Below, piece by piece: positions 1-10,911 of a stretch of DNA of 64,000 nucleotides; position 1 is the first letter of the stretch; every line of letters starts with the position of its first letter. Position numbers and translations under genes: made by a program. The DNA comes from Neolewinella maritima (GTDB lineage Bacteria; Bacteroidota; Bacteroidia; Chitinophagales; Saprospiraceae): the NCBI RefSeq assembly GCF_923081025.1, contig NZ_CAKLPZ010000004.1:186001-250000 (forward strand). Direction: 5' to 3'. The notes under the pieces are model-generated. The model was given only the letters and a program-made list of their open reading frames with translations, made no database searches and was not told the DNA's origin.

Positions 1-1599
1 TCCACTGGGGGTGTTGATCCAGTCGGTGGCCCGCTCCAGGGGGGACGCACCGCTGACGGCCCGGAAGTCGTCCATCTCCGGTAGGGTGACGGGCAGCTCC
101 TCCGTCGGCACCAGTTGCGGTACGTCATCGGCGTCGTACACGATGGGCCAAGGCTCGCCCCAGTAGCGCTGCCGGCTGAAGACCAGGTCGCGGATGCGGT
201 AGTTGATCTGCCGCTCCCCCCGACCGAGCGTTTCGATGCGTTGGGTAGCCGCCTCGATGGCTTCCGGCACCTCCATCCCGTCCAGGAAGCCGGAGTTGAT
301 GAGCTTGCCCAGCTTGTCCTTGAGGCTGGCCCCCGGGTAGTCGGTCTTATCGACTACCTCAATGATGTCAATACCGAACTTTTGGGCAAAGCGCTTGTCC
401 CGCTCGTCGTCGCTCGGTACGGCCATGATGGCTCCGGTGCCGTAGTCCTTGAGGACGTACTCGGCAATATAGATCGGCACGCGGGCCTCGTTCAGCGGAT
501 TGATGGCGTAGGCGCCCGTGAAGGCTCCGGTAACTTTGTTCTCACTCATCCGGTCGACCTCGCTACGTCGGCCTACGTAGGCCAGGTAGTCGTCGATCTC
601 CTGCCGCTGCGCGGGGGTCGTGAGTTCGTCGACCAGCTCCAGCTCGGGTGCGATGACCATGAAGGTAGTACCGAAAATAGTATCGGGGCGAGTCGTAAAG
701 ACGTCCAGCTGCCGGTCATGCCCCTCGATGTCGAAGTGGACCAGGGCACCGGTCGACTTACCGATCCAGTTGACCTGCTGCGCCTTCAGTCCCTCGCTGT
801 AGTCGACGGTGTCCAGTCCGGCCAGCAGGCGCTCGGCGTAGGCGGTAATGCGCAGACTCCACTGTAGCATGGGGCGCTGCTCTACGGGGTGGTTACCGCG
901 CTCGCTACGGCCGTCCTTTACCTCATCGTTAGCCAGTACGGTCCCCAAGGCTTCGCACCAGTTGACGTAGCTGACGCTGCGAAAGGCCAGGCGGTAGTTC
1001 ATCAGCAGGTCGCTGCGTTCCTTCGGGCCCATGCCGCGGAAGTCTTCGGCAGTGACATCTAGCGGCTCCGTTTCAGCGGCACGTACGCCGGAAGTCCCTT
1101 CCTGTTCCAGCAGGTCGATCAGTTCGGCGATCGGACGGGCGCGGTCCTGTTCGGTATCGTACCAGTGCTCGAACACTTGTCCGATGATCCACTGCGTCCA
1201 CTTAAAGTAGTCCGGGTCGGAGGTATTGACGCTACGGTCCCAGTCGAAGCTGAGTCCCAGCGTCTCCATTTGCTCACGGTAGCGGGCGGTATTGACGGCC
1301 GTGCTCTCGGAGGGGTGTACGCCGGTATCGATGGCATACTGCTCGGCGGGTAGTCCGAAGGCATCGAAGCCCATGGGGTGTAGCACGTTATAGCCGGCCT
1401 GCCGCTTCTGCCGGGCGACGATATCGGAGCCGATGTAACCCAGGGGGTGACCTACGTGCAGACCGGAGCCCGAGGGGTAGGGAAACATGTCCAGTACGTA
1501 GTACTTCGGCTTGCCGGTGGTCGTAGCCGTCCGGTAGGTTTTATGTTCCTTCCAGTAGCGCTGCCACTTACGGTCGAGGGCCTGTACGTCAAATTTCAT
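1..1599 (-). CDS. leuS: Leucyl-tRNA synthetase, N-terminal 533 residues (gene runs off the left edge)
   Basis: Class I aminoacyl-tRNA synthetase that charges tRNA-Leu in the cytoplasm. Read on the minus strand, the frame is open from the ATG at 1597-1599 to position 1 with no stop, so the C-terminus lies outside the window. The start reads MKFDVQALDRKWQRYWKE, typical of bacterial LeuRS. The ATP-binding HIGH signature appears as HVGH (residues 48-51) after PYPSGSGL. Further in is the CP1 editing domain with its threonine-rich TTRPDTIFGTTF stretch and a DERDKRFA segment. The KMSKS loop and anticodon-binding part are not in the window. A TACCTTTG box lies 22 nt upstream of the start. Identification is secure; only the 3' end is missing. 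Confidence 0.96.
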   Translation of the reverse strand, partial: MKFDVQALDRKWQRYWKEHKTYRTATTTGKPKYYVLDMFPYPSGSGLHVGHPLGYIGSDIVARQKRQAGYNVLHPMGFDAFGLPAEQYAIDTGVHPSESTAVNTARYREQMETLGLSFDWDRSVNTSDPDYFKWTQWIIGQVFEHWYDTEQDRARPIAELIDLLEQEGTSGVRAAETEPLDVTAEDFRGMGPKERSDLLMNYRLAFRSVSYVNWCEALGTVLANDEVKDGRSERGNHPVEQRPMLQWSLRITAYAERLLAGLDTVDYSEGLKAQQVNWIGKSTGALVHFDIEGHDRQLDVFTTRPDTIFGTTFMVIAPELELVDELTTPAQRQEIDDYLAYVGRRSEVDRMSENKVTGAFTGAYAINPLNEARVPIYIAEYVLKDYGTGAIMAVPSDDERDKRFAQKFGIDIIEVVDKTDYPGASLKDKLGKLINSGFLDGMEVPEAIEAATQRIETLGRGERQINYRIRDLVFSRQRYWGEPWPIVYDADDVPQLVPTEELPVTLPEMDDFRAVSGASPLERATDWINTPSG

Positions 1600-1621
1600 C
1601 TGCAACTACTTAGTGAGGTTG

Positions 1622-1629
1622 CAAAGGTA
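1622..1629 (-). promoter_or_regulatory. Promoter -7 box of leuS (TACCTTTG)
   Basis: TACCTTTG on the minus strand matches the Bacteroidota -7 consensus TAnnTTTG and lies 22 nt before the leuS ATG. It is preceded, 8 nt further upstream, by a copy of the 18-bp GC-rich motif at 1638-1655. The same 8-nt spacing is seen at gldC. Confidence 0.7.
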
Positions 1630-1637
1630 CCACCGGG

Positions 1638-1655
1638 GGGCGGGGCCGCGGGTGC
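1638..1655 (-). promoter_or_regulatory. 18-bp motif, copy 1 (leuS)
   Basis: On the minus strand this reads GCACCCGCGGCCCCGCCC, a full match to GCACCYGCGNNCSCGCCC. It sits between the aspartyl protease stop and the leuS start, on the leuS coding strand, 8 nt upstream of the leuS -7 box. Function unknown; its fixed position suggests an upstream promoter element. Confidence 0.5.
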
Positions 1656-1663
1656 GAAGGTTT

Positions 1664-2611
1664 TTACCAGAGGTAGACGCGCCGACGCCGGTAGTCGATA
1701 CCTACCGTATACTGACTCAGAAAATCCGAGCCGAGGATGCCGGCTAGTACCGGTCCGCGTTCCGTCTGCAGGTGGGCCAGATCCATGGCCACCAGCGTAG
1801 TAGACAACTGATCGGTAGCAGGGAAGCCGGTAGGTAGGGGCACATTGACCAGCGGACAATCCTGCGGTACGCCATCCAATCCCTGTACGTTGAGCGACTG
1901 GCCGGTCGCGGTAGCGGCAACCGCCTCTACGAGTCCGGCCTCGATCACACTCGTACCGGCACCGGTGTCGAGTGCGAAATAGTAAGTGCGCCCATCGAGT
2001 CGGATCGCTACGATCGGCAGATGATCGAGCAGGGTAAATTTGAGTACCGCCCGGGGGGCTTGTGTTCCGTGGGTGGGCCGCCGTACGGACCGTAGTAACT
2101 GAAAGGTCTCGCGCTGGTAGTCGATGCGCAGTTCGCCCCGATTCAGCAGGTCGTAACCTACGAAACCATCGATGCGGCGTGCGGTGCGGTCTTCGAATTC
2201 CCGCAGGTCCAGGCCGATCGCCCAGTAGTTTTCTACACTGCGCCCGCCCATCTCGAAGCGGTCTACCCGTAGTTCACTTAGGGCTACCTCTCCACCCGTA
2301 CCGAGTCCGGTATGATTAGCGGGTGCGCCGCCCTGTCCCCGGTCATTCATGATCAGGGAGGGTGCCCCGGTATCGAGGACGAATTTACCCGGCCGGCCGT
2401 CCACCAAAGCATCGAAAAAGATCAGGTTGCGCTCGAAGGTGAACGACTGTAGCGGGCCCGCCGAGCGCAAACGTTCCTTTGCCGATCCGCCCGGATCGCT
2501 GGAGGTGCGCAGAAGACCTACGGATTGCTGCCCATAACTGACTGATGTACACAGTAGTAGCGCGACCCAGAGGGCAGCATAAGTACGGAGTATGTAGCGC
2601 AGGCTTAACAT
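1664..2611 (-). CDS. Secreted retropepsin-like aspartyl protease
   Basis: A 315-residue protein with an N-terminal signal peptide (hydrophobic residues about 10-25, ending near SVSYGQ), so probably periplasmic or exported. It carries two aspartic-protease active-site motifs: DTGA at 80-83 in a FVLDTGAPS context and DTGAGTS at 215-221. This is the layout of the bacterial aspartyl_protease_2 family, in which each half donates one Asp as in pepsin. A conserved GYDLL and a later GSDFL segment fit the flap and lobe ends. It is followed on the same strand by leuS after 64 bp, but leuS has its own -7 box. The substrate cannot be told from sequence. Confidence 0.8.
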   Translation of the reverse strand: MLSLRYILRTYAALWVALLLCTSVSYGQQSVGLLRTSSDPGGSAKERLRSAGPLQSFTFERNLIFFDALVDGRPGKFVLDTGAPSLIMNDRGQGGAPANHTGLGTGGEVALSELRVDRFEMGGRSVENYWAIGLDLREFEDRTARRIDGFVGYDLLNRGELRIDYQRETFQLLRSVRRPTHGTQAPRAVLKFTLLDHLPIVAIRLDGRTYYFALDTGAGTSVIEAGLVEAVAATATGQSLNVQGLDGVPQDCPLVNVPLPTGFPATDQLSTTLVAMDLAHLQTERGPVLAGILGSDFLSQYTVGIDYRRRRVYLW

Positions 2612-2760
2612 TATAGGGCAGGCAGTTACCCCAAGTTAACCATTTATTTACACACAGTTAACATGGCAGTGTGTTTACTAACTCACTAGCACATCAGATT
2701 GTTGCCTTTCCAAAGGCTTTAGGGAGGCCTGATCACCCCCTGCATACTGGGTCAGACACC

Positions 2761-2778
2761 GCACCCGCGAGCGCGCCC
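2761..2778 (+). promoter_or_regulatory. 18-bp motif, copy 2 (pyrG)
   Basis: GCACCCGCGAGCGCGCCC on the plus strand, a full match to GCACCYGCGNNCSCGCCC, in the intergenic region upstream of pyrG and on its coding strand. It lies 65 nt upstream of the pyrG -7 box, farther than at leuS and gldC. Confidence 0.45.
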
Positions 2779-2843
2779 TGATCTGCCTACCGTTCGTTTA
2801 AGGAAATACGGCAGTACACCCCGGCCCCTATCACCCTACACGC

Positions 2844-2851
2844 TACCTTTG
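2844..2851 (+). promoter_or_regulatory. Promoter -7 box of pyrG (TACCTTTG)
   Basis: TACCTTTG, a perfect TAnnTTTG match, ending 19 nt before the pyrG ATG and predicting a leader of roughly 15 nt. No convincing TTTG -33 box is seen at the usual distance. Confidence 0.7.
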
Positions 2852-2867
2852 CATCCCGTAACCATAG

Positions 2868-4496
<1,629 letters not shown>

Positions 4497-4583
4497 GTGG
4501 ACCGCTGTCGCAAGTAAACGTATTACCCGTTTGAAAAACGGTCTACTTTGCCGGTAGGCAGTCTACCCGCGACAGCGGTCTAC
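4497..4583. repeat. Long inverted repeat of GTAGAC mini-hairpins between pyrG and metK
   Basis: The arms 4497-4519 and 4561-4583 are inverted copies (19 of 23 positions match) beginning directly after the pyrG stop and overlapping the metK TAG stop. Between them lie smaller hairpins: CCGTTT...AAACGG and GCC-ggta-GGC. Read on the minus strand, 4556-4582 matches 40442-40468 in the symporter operon with one mismatch in 27. It probably acts as a bidirectional terminator for the two convergent genes and belongs to a dispersed repeat family. Confidence 0.75.
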
Positions 4584-5836
4584 TTAAGGCCAAAGGCCCC
4601 CCTAATCTTATCCACATAGTCCAGCTTTTCCCAGGTAAAGGTCTCCACCGTCAGGGTCTTTTCCTCCCCGGAGCCGTTGCGGAAGGTGATGGTCTTGGTT
4701 TCCGGTTCGCGGCCCATGTGCCCGTAGGCGGCGGTATCAAGGTAGATCGGGTTGCGGAGTTTGAGCCGCTGCTCGATGGCGTAGGGCCGCAGGTCGAAGA
4801 GCTCGGCGACGCGCCGGGCGATGACGGAGTCCGGCAGGTCCACTTTGGCACTGCCGTAAGTATTTACGTACACGTTGGTGGGGTGAGCCACGCCGATGGC
4901 GTAGCTGACCTGTACGAGCACCTCGTCGGCCACACCGGCCGCTACCAGGTTCTTGGCGATGTGGCGGGTGGCGTAGGCGGCCGAGCGGTCTACTTTACTG
5001 GGGTCTTTACCGCTGAAGGCACCACCGCCGTGGGCACCCTTACCGCCGTAGGTGTCGACGATGATCTTACGGCCGGTAAGGCCGGTATCCCCGTGGGGGC
5101 CGCCGATGACGAACTTACCGGTCGGATTGACGTGGTACGTGATATTATCGGTAAAAAGGGCCTGTAAGTCGGGCTTGAGTTGGTCGCGGACGGCGGGGAT
5201 GACCAGCTCGATCACATCCTGACGAATCCGGGCTAGCATTTCCTCGTCCGCGCCAAAGTCATCGTGCTGGGTAGACACGACAATACTGTCGATACGGACG
5301 GGGCGGTGCGTGTCGTCGTACTCAATGGTGACCTGCGACTTGGCATCGGGGCGGAGGTAATCCATACGACCATTTCCCCGGCGCATCTCGGCGAGCTTCC
5401 GTAGGATTCGGTGACTCAGATCGAGTGCCAGGGGCATATAATTTTCCGTCTCATTGGTGGCGTAGCCGAACATCATGCCCTGGTCACCGGCCCCTTGCTC
5501 TTCGTCGGTTTGCCGTTCTACGCCCTGGTTGATCTCAGGAGATTGTTCATGAATGGCAGAGAGGACCCCACAGCTATTGGCCTCAAACATGTACTCCGAC
5601 TTGGTGTAGCCGATCTTGCGGATCACGTCGCGGGCCAGCGTCTGTACATCCAGGTAAGTGCTGGACTTGACCTCACCGGCCAGCACGACCTGTCCGGTAG
5701 TCACTAGCGTTTCACAGGCGACTTTAGAGGATGGATCAAAGGCTAGAAAATGATCGACGAGGGTATCACTGATCTGATCGGATACCTTGTCGGGGTGCCC
5801 CTCGGAGACGGACTCGGAGGTGAAGAGGTAGGGCAT
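4580..5836 (-). CDS. metK: S-adenosylmethionine synthetase (methionine adenosyltransferase)
   Basis: Forms S-adenosylmethionine from methionine and ATP; cytoplasmic and usually tetrameric. From the chosen ATG the protein is 418 residues, begins [18 protein letters not shown] (the diagnostic N-terminus with the ATP-binding HPDK), and contains the [15 protein letters not shown] and [16 protein letters not shown] signatures. An ATG 30 nt further upstream would add ten residues ([10 protein letters not shown]) that the family lacks, and it would overlap the -7 box, so the inner start is preferred. It is convergent with pyrG and divergent from manA. Its stop lies inside the inverted repeat at 4497-4583. 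Confidence 0.97.
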   Translation of the reverse strand: MPYLFTSESVSEGHPDKVSDQISDTLVDHFLAFDPSSKVACETLVTTGQVVLAGEVKSSTYLDVQTLARDVIRKIGYTKSEYMFEANSCGVLSAIHEQSPEINQGVERQTDEEQGAGDQGMMFGYATNETENYMPLALDLSHRILRKLAEMRRGNGRMDYLRPDAKSQVTIEYDDTHRPVRIDSIVVSTQHDDFGADEEMLARIRQDVIELVIPAVRDQLKPDLQALFTDNITYHVNPTGKFVIGGPHGDTGLTGRKIIVDTYGGKGAHGGGAFSGKDPSKVDRSAAYATRHIAKNLVAAGVADEVLVQVSYAIGVAHPTNVYVNTYGSAKVDLPDSVIARRVAELFDLRPYAIEQRLKLRNPIYLDTAAYGHMGREPETKTITFRNGSGEEKTLTVETFTWEKLDYVDKIRGAFGLK

Positions 5837-5862
5837 GGAGTACGGCTTGGTCAGAAAGTGGC

Positions 5863-5870
5863 GCAAGGTA
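5863..5870 (-). promoter_or_regulatory. Promoter -7 box of metK (TACCTTGC)
   Basis: TACCTTGC on the minus strand, a one-base variant of TAnnTTTG, 26 nt upstream of the chosen metK start. It argues for the inner ATG at 5836, because the outer ATG would fall before the predicted transcription start. Confidence 0.55.
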
Positions 5871-5935
5871 GGAATTCAGCAGTGAACCAATGCCGGCTGA
5901 CCTACCTTAACCAAGGTCACTAAACCATCCCGCCC

Positions 5936-7126
5936 GTGCCTACCGTATACCCGTTCAATGGAGTGATCCAGCATTACGCCTGGGGCGGCTACACCTACCT
6001 CCCGGAGCTCCTCGGAAAATCCAACCAACAGCAGGAACCCTGGGCGGAGCTCTGGATGGGGACCCACGCGAAGGGTCCCGGCCAGCTACTGGGTAGTGTA
6101 CACACACTGGACGAAATCATTGCGAAGGCTCCAGCTACGGTACTCGGGAAGGAGGTGGCTTCCCGTTTTGATGACCGTCTACCCTTTTTGTTCAAGATTC
6201 TCGATGTACGGGAAATGCTTAGCATCCAGGTGCACCCCACAAAAAAAGCGGCGGAGAGAGGCTTCGCCCGGGAGGAGGAGAACGGTCCGGCACGCGACGC
6301 CCCGGATCGCAACTACCGCGACGACAATCACAAACCGGAGCTCGGGGTAGCGCTCACCGATTTTTATCTGCTGCATGGTTTTCGCTCGCCGGAAGACATC
6401 CGCCGGACGCTCACTGAGGTGCCCGGTTGGGACTCGCTACTTTCCACCTTCGATCAGGGCGGGACCAAGGCCCTATACGCCCGGGTCATGCACGCCGATC
6501 AGGCGGAGGTAGATCGGCTACTGCAACCGCTTACCGATCGACTCGTGGACAAGGACTACCATAGAGATTCAGCCGATTTTTGGGCTCAGCGGGCGGTGGA
6601 TCAGCACACCCACGACGGCCACCACGACCGGGGCATGTTCTCCATCTATTGGTTCAACCTGGTCCACCTGCGGCCGGGAGAGGGCATCTTTCAGGATGCC
6701 GGTATCCCCCATGCCTACCTCGAGGGGGTTTGCATCGAGTTGATGGCTAACAGCGACAATGTCCTGCGCGGGGGCCTTACCCCCAAGCACATCGACGTGC
6801 CGGAATTACTCGATAAGACGCAGTTCACCCCGGTGGACCCCGATGTGCTCCTCCCGGTAGCGGGTCCGAGAACGTGGCAGCATTACCCTAGCCCCGCGCC
6901 GGACTTTCAACTACTGCGGATTGCGCCCGGCGCCGGCACTACATTCACCGTCGACACCGCCGGGACGCCGGCGATCTTACTGTTGCTACGTGGCGCGGTA
7001 GCCGGAGACGGGCTGGCACTCGACGCGCAGGCCCGGACTACCTTTCTGCCCGCTGACGGCAACTGGACGGTAGAGGCCGCGGACGACAGTGAGATCTATA
7101 TGGCGACGGCCGGGCACCAAAATTAA
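5936..7126 (+). CDS. manA: Mannose-6-phosphate isomerase, type I
   Basis: Zinc enzyme interconverting mannose-6-phosphate and fructose-6-phosphate; feeds GDP-mannose and surface polysaccharide synthesis or mannose breakdown. 396 residues, cupin fold. Zinc ligands of the type I family are visible: Gln98 and His100 in SIQVHP, Glu135 in HKPELGV and His259 in GIPHAYLEG. The start is a GTG at 5936, giving MPTVYPFNGVIQHYAWGG, which aligns with the family N-terminus; no in-frame ATG precedes it. It is transcribed divergently from metK and ends right at a perfect palindrome shared with the convergent gene. Confidence 0.95.
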   Translation: MPTVYPFNGVIQHYAWGGYTYLPELLGKSNQQQEPWAELWMGTHAKGPGQLLGSVHTLDEIIAKAPATVLGKEVASRFDDRLPFLFKILDVREMLSIQVHPTKKAAERGFAREEENGPARDAPDRNYRDDNHKPELGVALTDFYLLHGFRSPEDIRRTLTEVPGWDSLLSTFDQGGTKALYARVMHADQAEVDRLLQPLTDRLVDKDYHRDSADFWAQRAVDQHTHDGHHDRGMFSIYWFNLVHLRPGEGIFQDAGIPHAYLEGVCIELMANSDNVLRGGLTPKHIDVPELLDKTQFTPVDPDVLLPVAGPRTWQHYPSPAPDFQLLRIAPGAGTTFTVDTAGTPAILLLLRGAVAGDGLALDAQARTTFLPADGNWTVEAADDSEIYMATAGHQN

Positions 7127-7150
7127 AGGCCTGCCGGATCCGGCAGGCCT
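7127..7150. terminator. Perfect 24-bp palindrome between convergent genes
   Basis: Half-site AGGCCTGCCGGA followed immediately by its reverse complement, starting at the base after the manA stop. On the minus strand it is followed by TTTAATTTTGG, a weak U-tract, so it can end transcription of the large T9SS gene at 7192. On the plus strand no U-run follows. Such a hairpin has almost no loop and would fold with a small internal opening. Confidence 0.65.
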
Positions 7151-7191
7151 CTGAGAAACGAGATAAAATAGTCTACTCCAGGCCTCCGATG

Positions 7192-10100
7192 TCACCGCAA
7201 TAGGGTGACATCGCCGGTAAATACCTGGCTGGTTCCGTCGACAAAGTCGATTTCTGCAGCCCAGATGTAGACGCTACTTTCTAGAAGTTTGCCACCCAGC
7301 CGGCCATCCCAGCCGTTGTTGATGGAGCCGGTACTGCAGTCATGGCATTCGTACACCATGGCCCCGTTGCGCGACATGATCCGCATGGACTGAATGCCGG
7401 CCACGGTGTTGTCTTTGACCTCGAGTCCAAAGGTCTCGTTGTGCCCATCACCGTTAGGACTAAACACGTTGGGGGCGTAAATACGATCTTCGTAATTTTT
7501 GTCCACCCGTACCCGGATAGAATCCGTCGCCGAACAACCGTGCTCATCCAGTAGCGCGACTTCGTAAAGGCCGTCGTTGATGGGCTGCGCAAGTGTGTAT
7601 GCCGCATTAGGGTTTACAATGGAGTCGCCCGACCAGACGATTTCGGTAATGTTCCGGGCCGGGTAAATATTGACACTCAGGTTGAGCATGTCACCCAGGT
7701 CCACGATGGTGTCGGTGGCCGTGGTCTGAATTTCGGCCTCGAAGCTAGGGAATACCGTCACAATTACATTAGAGTCGATACTGCACCCATTGGCCGAGGT
7801 GACTTCCAGATTCACTACGTAGTCACCCAGATCGAAGTAAGGGATCTCGATCGGTGCATCCCCTACCAGGCCGTTACCGTAGTCGAAGGACCAGCCCGTC
7901 AGTGGCGCACGCAGATCCATCAGGAAGGGGGTATTGCTGCAGGTGGTTGTCGGCATCTCAAAGTCCATAGCCGCGCCGTTGTACTCGCCGATGTCGACCT
8001 GGAAGCTATCGATCGCGCTACATCCGTTCGAACTGGTGACCTCGCAGTAAGTCATGTAGCTTCCCGGGCGCTCGTAGGCATAGCTCGGACTGCTTTCCTG
8101 TGATTCGCCCTGATCACCGAACGACCAGTCGATTGCAAAAGCATTGGGATCATTGTTGGGGGTGAAGAGCATATCGAGATCTACGCAGTTCGCCTCAGCA
8201 GCAAGGACGGTATAGGAGGCGTCCGGTGTGGGCCGCACCGTGATGTCGTGCCGGAAGGTGTCGATACCACAGAGTTGAGCGACAATCTCAATGGTGTAGG
8301 CCGTATCCTTGGTCACGTCGTAGTAGTGGGTAAGGCTCTCCAACTCGTCGATGAACTGTGGCGTAGACTCATCGCCCCAGTACACAAAAGTGAGCGCACC
8401 CGGTGTGGAGCTATTATCAAGTACGACCTCGGCGCTGGAGCAGACATCGTCATAGTTCAGTCCGAAGGCGGCTTCCGTAGTGATGGGTAGTACATACATC
8501 GTATCGACGGCGGTCTGATCCGGGCAGCTCTGATTGGAGCCCCGTAACGTGACCGGGTAGCGGAGCACATCTTCCGCCTCGTTACGCAGGATCAGAAACT
8601 CAGGCAGCTCCGTGCCCGCCCGCCCATCCGGGTAGGTGACCAAAAAGTTGTCAGCGTTGACGGAGGTGTTGGATAGGAAGATGGTATCGTCGGAACAGAC
8701 GGTATTGTTGTCATTCAAAAAGTCGAAGGACACGCGGAACCGCAGGGGCAGCACAATGCCGAAGGTATCTTCCGTTGTATAACAAGCGTTGGTCAGCGAA
8801 GCATTCACGCCAAACACCTCCGGGGCGAGCGGGCGGATCAGCTCGACCAGTGGAGTCGCCTCCTGGCTGGTCTGAAAGTTGCTGAACGACCAGTTGTAGG
8901 CCATGTCGGCCGGCTGGTCACCAAGGGTAAGGTTGATGGATAAGGAATCACAAACCGTACTGTCCATACTATAGGCAAAGTCGATAACCGGTGGTAATTG
9001 TACCCGAAAAGTCTTGCGTAGCGTATCGTTACACTGTCCGTTCGGAAAGGCCACGACTTGCTGCAGGGTGTAGGTACCCGCCTGTTGCACTTTGAATTTG
9101 GCCTTCTCGCGACTGCAGGCCTTCTGCCCCGTCTCCAGAATTTCGTAGCACAGGGCGCGGGCGCTGGAGCGGTTCTCAATATTAATTTCACTCAGGCCCG
9201 CATAGATTGGCACGTCGCCGGCACTGGGTCCGCTACACGAGTCGGTAACGATGTCGAAGGCAGCCCGGGGGAATTCCTGTACGGTCACCGTCAGGCTATC
9301 CTCCCCGCCACAGAACGTGCGGCTGAAGAAGCGAATCTTGTAGGAGCCGATGCCTACCTTGCCTGAGTCAAAGATGTTGTCGGCTACTCCCTCACCGCGG
9401 TAATCCGCCGCCTGTAGCGCAAACAGATCGATGGTTTCGCCCTCACACAGTACTACATCCGTTCCCTCGTAGAATTCCTGAGGGATAACGTGGAAGTTCA
9501 GGGGGTAAATGGCGCCGCAACTGTCTACTACGGTGACCTCCACATCGCCCTCCACCAGGGAGGGGTTGAAGATGTTGTCGCCCACACCTGGACCATAGAT
9601 TTCCCGCACCTTATAGTTGGGTTGAATGTAGTCCAGCAGGGCGATGGGGTCTTCGGTCACACAGACCGTGTCGACTGCAGAGATGTCGATTTCCAGTGCA
9701 GAGCCGTCACGCACCCGTACATTGATCGGTATTTCGAACACTTCACCGCACACGTCGCTACCCGTAGCAGTGAGTACGTACTCACCCAGCGTGTCGAAGC
9801 GGATGAAGGGACAGGTAGCAGTGACATCATCGAAGTGAACGCCGGGTTTATCCGATGTCCATTCGATATTATCCGGGGTAGGTAAGTACTGTAGGTTATC
9901 ACAAAGGTCCAGGGTGTACTCGGTACAGGTCACGATATTTTCCTGTGCCTGAATGGTCTGCCCCCGCAGGGTAGTGATCCGGATGGTATCGGCTACATCC
10001 GAGCAGTATGCATTTGCAATATTTACGATGATAGTACGGATGCCCGCCCTACTGTTTTCAATATTGATAACGGGGTTGGCAATGGTTGGATCGCTAAAGG

Positions 10101-10911
10101 TAACACCCGGTGATGTACTAGTCCAGCTGAAGGTTTCCGCATACTGGTAGGTGCTATTGGTAATGATTTGAAGATTGGGATTACATAGCTCTGCGGTATC
10201 AAGATCGTAGCTCAAATCAATCGTTGGCGTAGGAAAGATCTGGAACGGCTTTTCGTAGATATACTTATCACATCCTTTGAAGGTGGATACTTCAAGCTTA
10301 GCGACGTGTGTGCCGGGGCCTTCAAATTCGAACCCCTTCAGAAATTTAGTGACTTCGCCATCCAGCTTGACACCGTCCATGTACCACTGGTAGGACTCGA
10401 CGAGCTTCTCGCTACACATCTTTCCCTCGAAGTTGACCGTAAAGGGTGCTTCGATACACGTCAGATCGCTCGTTTTAATGTCTACGATGGGATTGGGTAC
10501 GACACGGAAATCGTAGGACCCCCGCTGGTTGTCGCCACGATCGTCCACACAATCCAGCCGAGTGATATCCAGGGCACTCTGGTATTCATAGAACAGTGCG
10601 CCGGGCTTAGGGGGCAGGGGCTTACCCGGAGGCGATCCGCAGTCAAACATAAACTCCTTGATTACCGAAACCGTGTTCGTCACCTGCGTATAAATGGTAT
10701 CGCTTCCGTCGGGAAAGGTGACCTTATAAGTACCCGGGTCTCCGTTGTTGTAAATCTTGAATTGGATCTCCACATTGCCGAGGCTATCGGCACAGAACGT
10801 GCTGGTAGGTGGCAGGAGAAACGGTTCGTCTGTTCCACACGGTCCCTGAGCAGAAAGCCAGACAGTGGGTACGCAGAATAACAGTAGTGTGAAAAGCTTC
10901 AATCGAGACAT
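7192..10911 (-). CDS. Large PKD-type surface protein with type-B T9SS (gliding-associated) C-terminal domain
   Basis: A 1239-residue exported protein. The signal peptide is residues 1-21 (ends LSAQG). The middle is a chain of immunoglobulin-like/PKD modules with many cysteines and recurring patterns such as YAYERPGSYMTYCEV and WSFGDQG. The last roughly 85 residues form the gliding motility-associated C-terminal (CHU_C, type B) sorting domain: YAPNVFSPNGDGHNETFGL, then RNGAMVYE, GWDGRLGGK and a YIWAAEIDFVDG strand. Proteins of this class leave through T9SS and stay on the surface or are released; likely roles are adhesion or gliding. Substrate or partner is not predictable. It is a single-gene unit ending at the palindrome 7127-7150. 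Confidence 0.88.
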   Translation of the reverse strand: MSRLKLFTLLLFCVPTVWLSAQGPCGTDEPFLLPPTSTFCADSLGNVEIQFKIYNNGDPGTYKVTFPDGSDTIYTQVTNTVSVIKEFMFDCGSPPGKPLPPKPGALFYEYQSALDITRLDCVDDRGDNQRGSYDFRVVPNPIVDIKTSDLTCIEAPFTVNFEGKMCSEKLVESYQWYMDGVKLDGEVTKFLKGFEFEGPGTHVAKLEVSTFKGCDKYIYEKPFQIFPTPTIDLSYDLDTAELCNPNLQIITNSTYQYAETFSWTSTSPGVTFSDPTIANPVINIENSRAGIRTIIVNIANAYCSDVADTIRITTLRGQTIQAQENIVTCTEYTLDLCDNLQYLPTPDNIEWTSDKPGVHFDDVTATCPFIRFDTLGEYVLTATGSDVCGEVFEIPINVRVRDGSALEIDISAVDTVCVTEDPIALLDYIQPNYKVREIYGPGVGDNIFNPSLVEGDVEVTVVDSCGAIYPLNFHVIPQEFYEGTDVVLCEGETIDLFALQAADYRGEGVADNIFDSGKVGIGSYKIRFFSRTFCGGEDSLTVTVQEFPRAAFDIVTDSCSGPSAGDVPIYAGLSEINIENRSSARALCYEILETGQKACSREKAKFKVQQAGTYTLQQVVAFPNGQCNDTLRKTFRVQLPPVIDFAYSMDSTVCDSLSINLTLGDQPADMAYNWSFSNFQTSQEATPLVELIRPLAPEVFGVNASLTNACYTTEDTFGIVLPLRFRVSFDFLNDNNTVCSDDTIFLSNTSVNADNFLVTYPDGRAGTELPEFLILRNEAEDVLRYPVTLRGSNQSCPDQTAVDTMYVLPITTEAAFGLNYDDVCSSAEVVLDNSSTPGALTFVYWGDESTPQFIDELESLTHYYDVTKDTAYTIEIVAQLCGIDTFRHDITVRPTPDASYTVLAAEANCVDLDMLFTPNNDPNAFAIDWSFGDQGESQESSPSYAYERPGSYMTYCEVTSSNGCSAIDSFQVDIGEYNGAAMDFEMPTTTCSNTPFLMDLRAPLTGWSFDYGNGLVGDAPIEIPYFDLGDYVVNLEVTSANGCSIDSNVIVTVFPSFEAEIQTTATDTIVDLGDMLNLSVNIYPARNITEIVWSGDSIVNPNAAYTLAQPINDGLYEVALLDEHGCSATDSIRVRVDKNYEDRIYAPNVFSPNGDGHNETFGLEVKDNTVAGIQSMRIMSRNGAMVYECHDCSTGSINNGWDGRLGGKLLESSVYIWAAEIDFVDGTSQVFTGDVTLLR

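Noticed and set aside
115-867. Long plus-strand open frame over the left edge
   Set aside because: It is antisense to leuS, whose minus-strand translation has the HVGH motif and editing domain; the plus frame resembles no protein.
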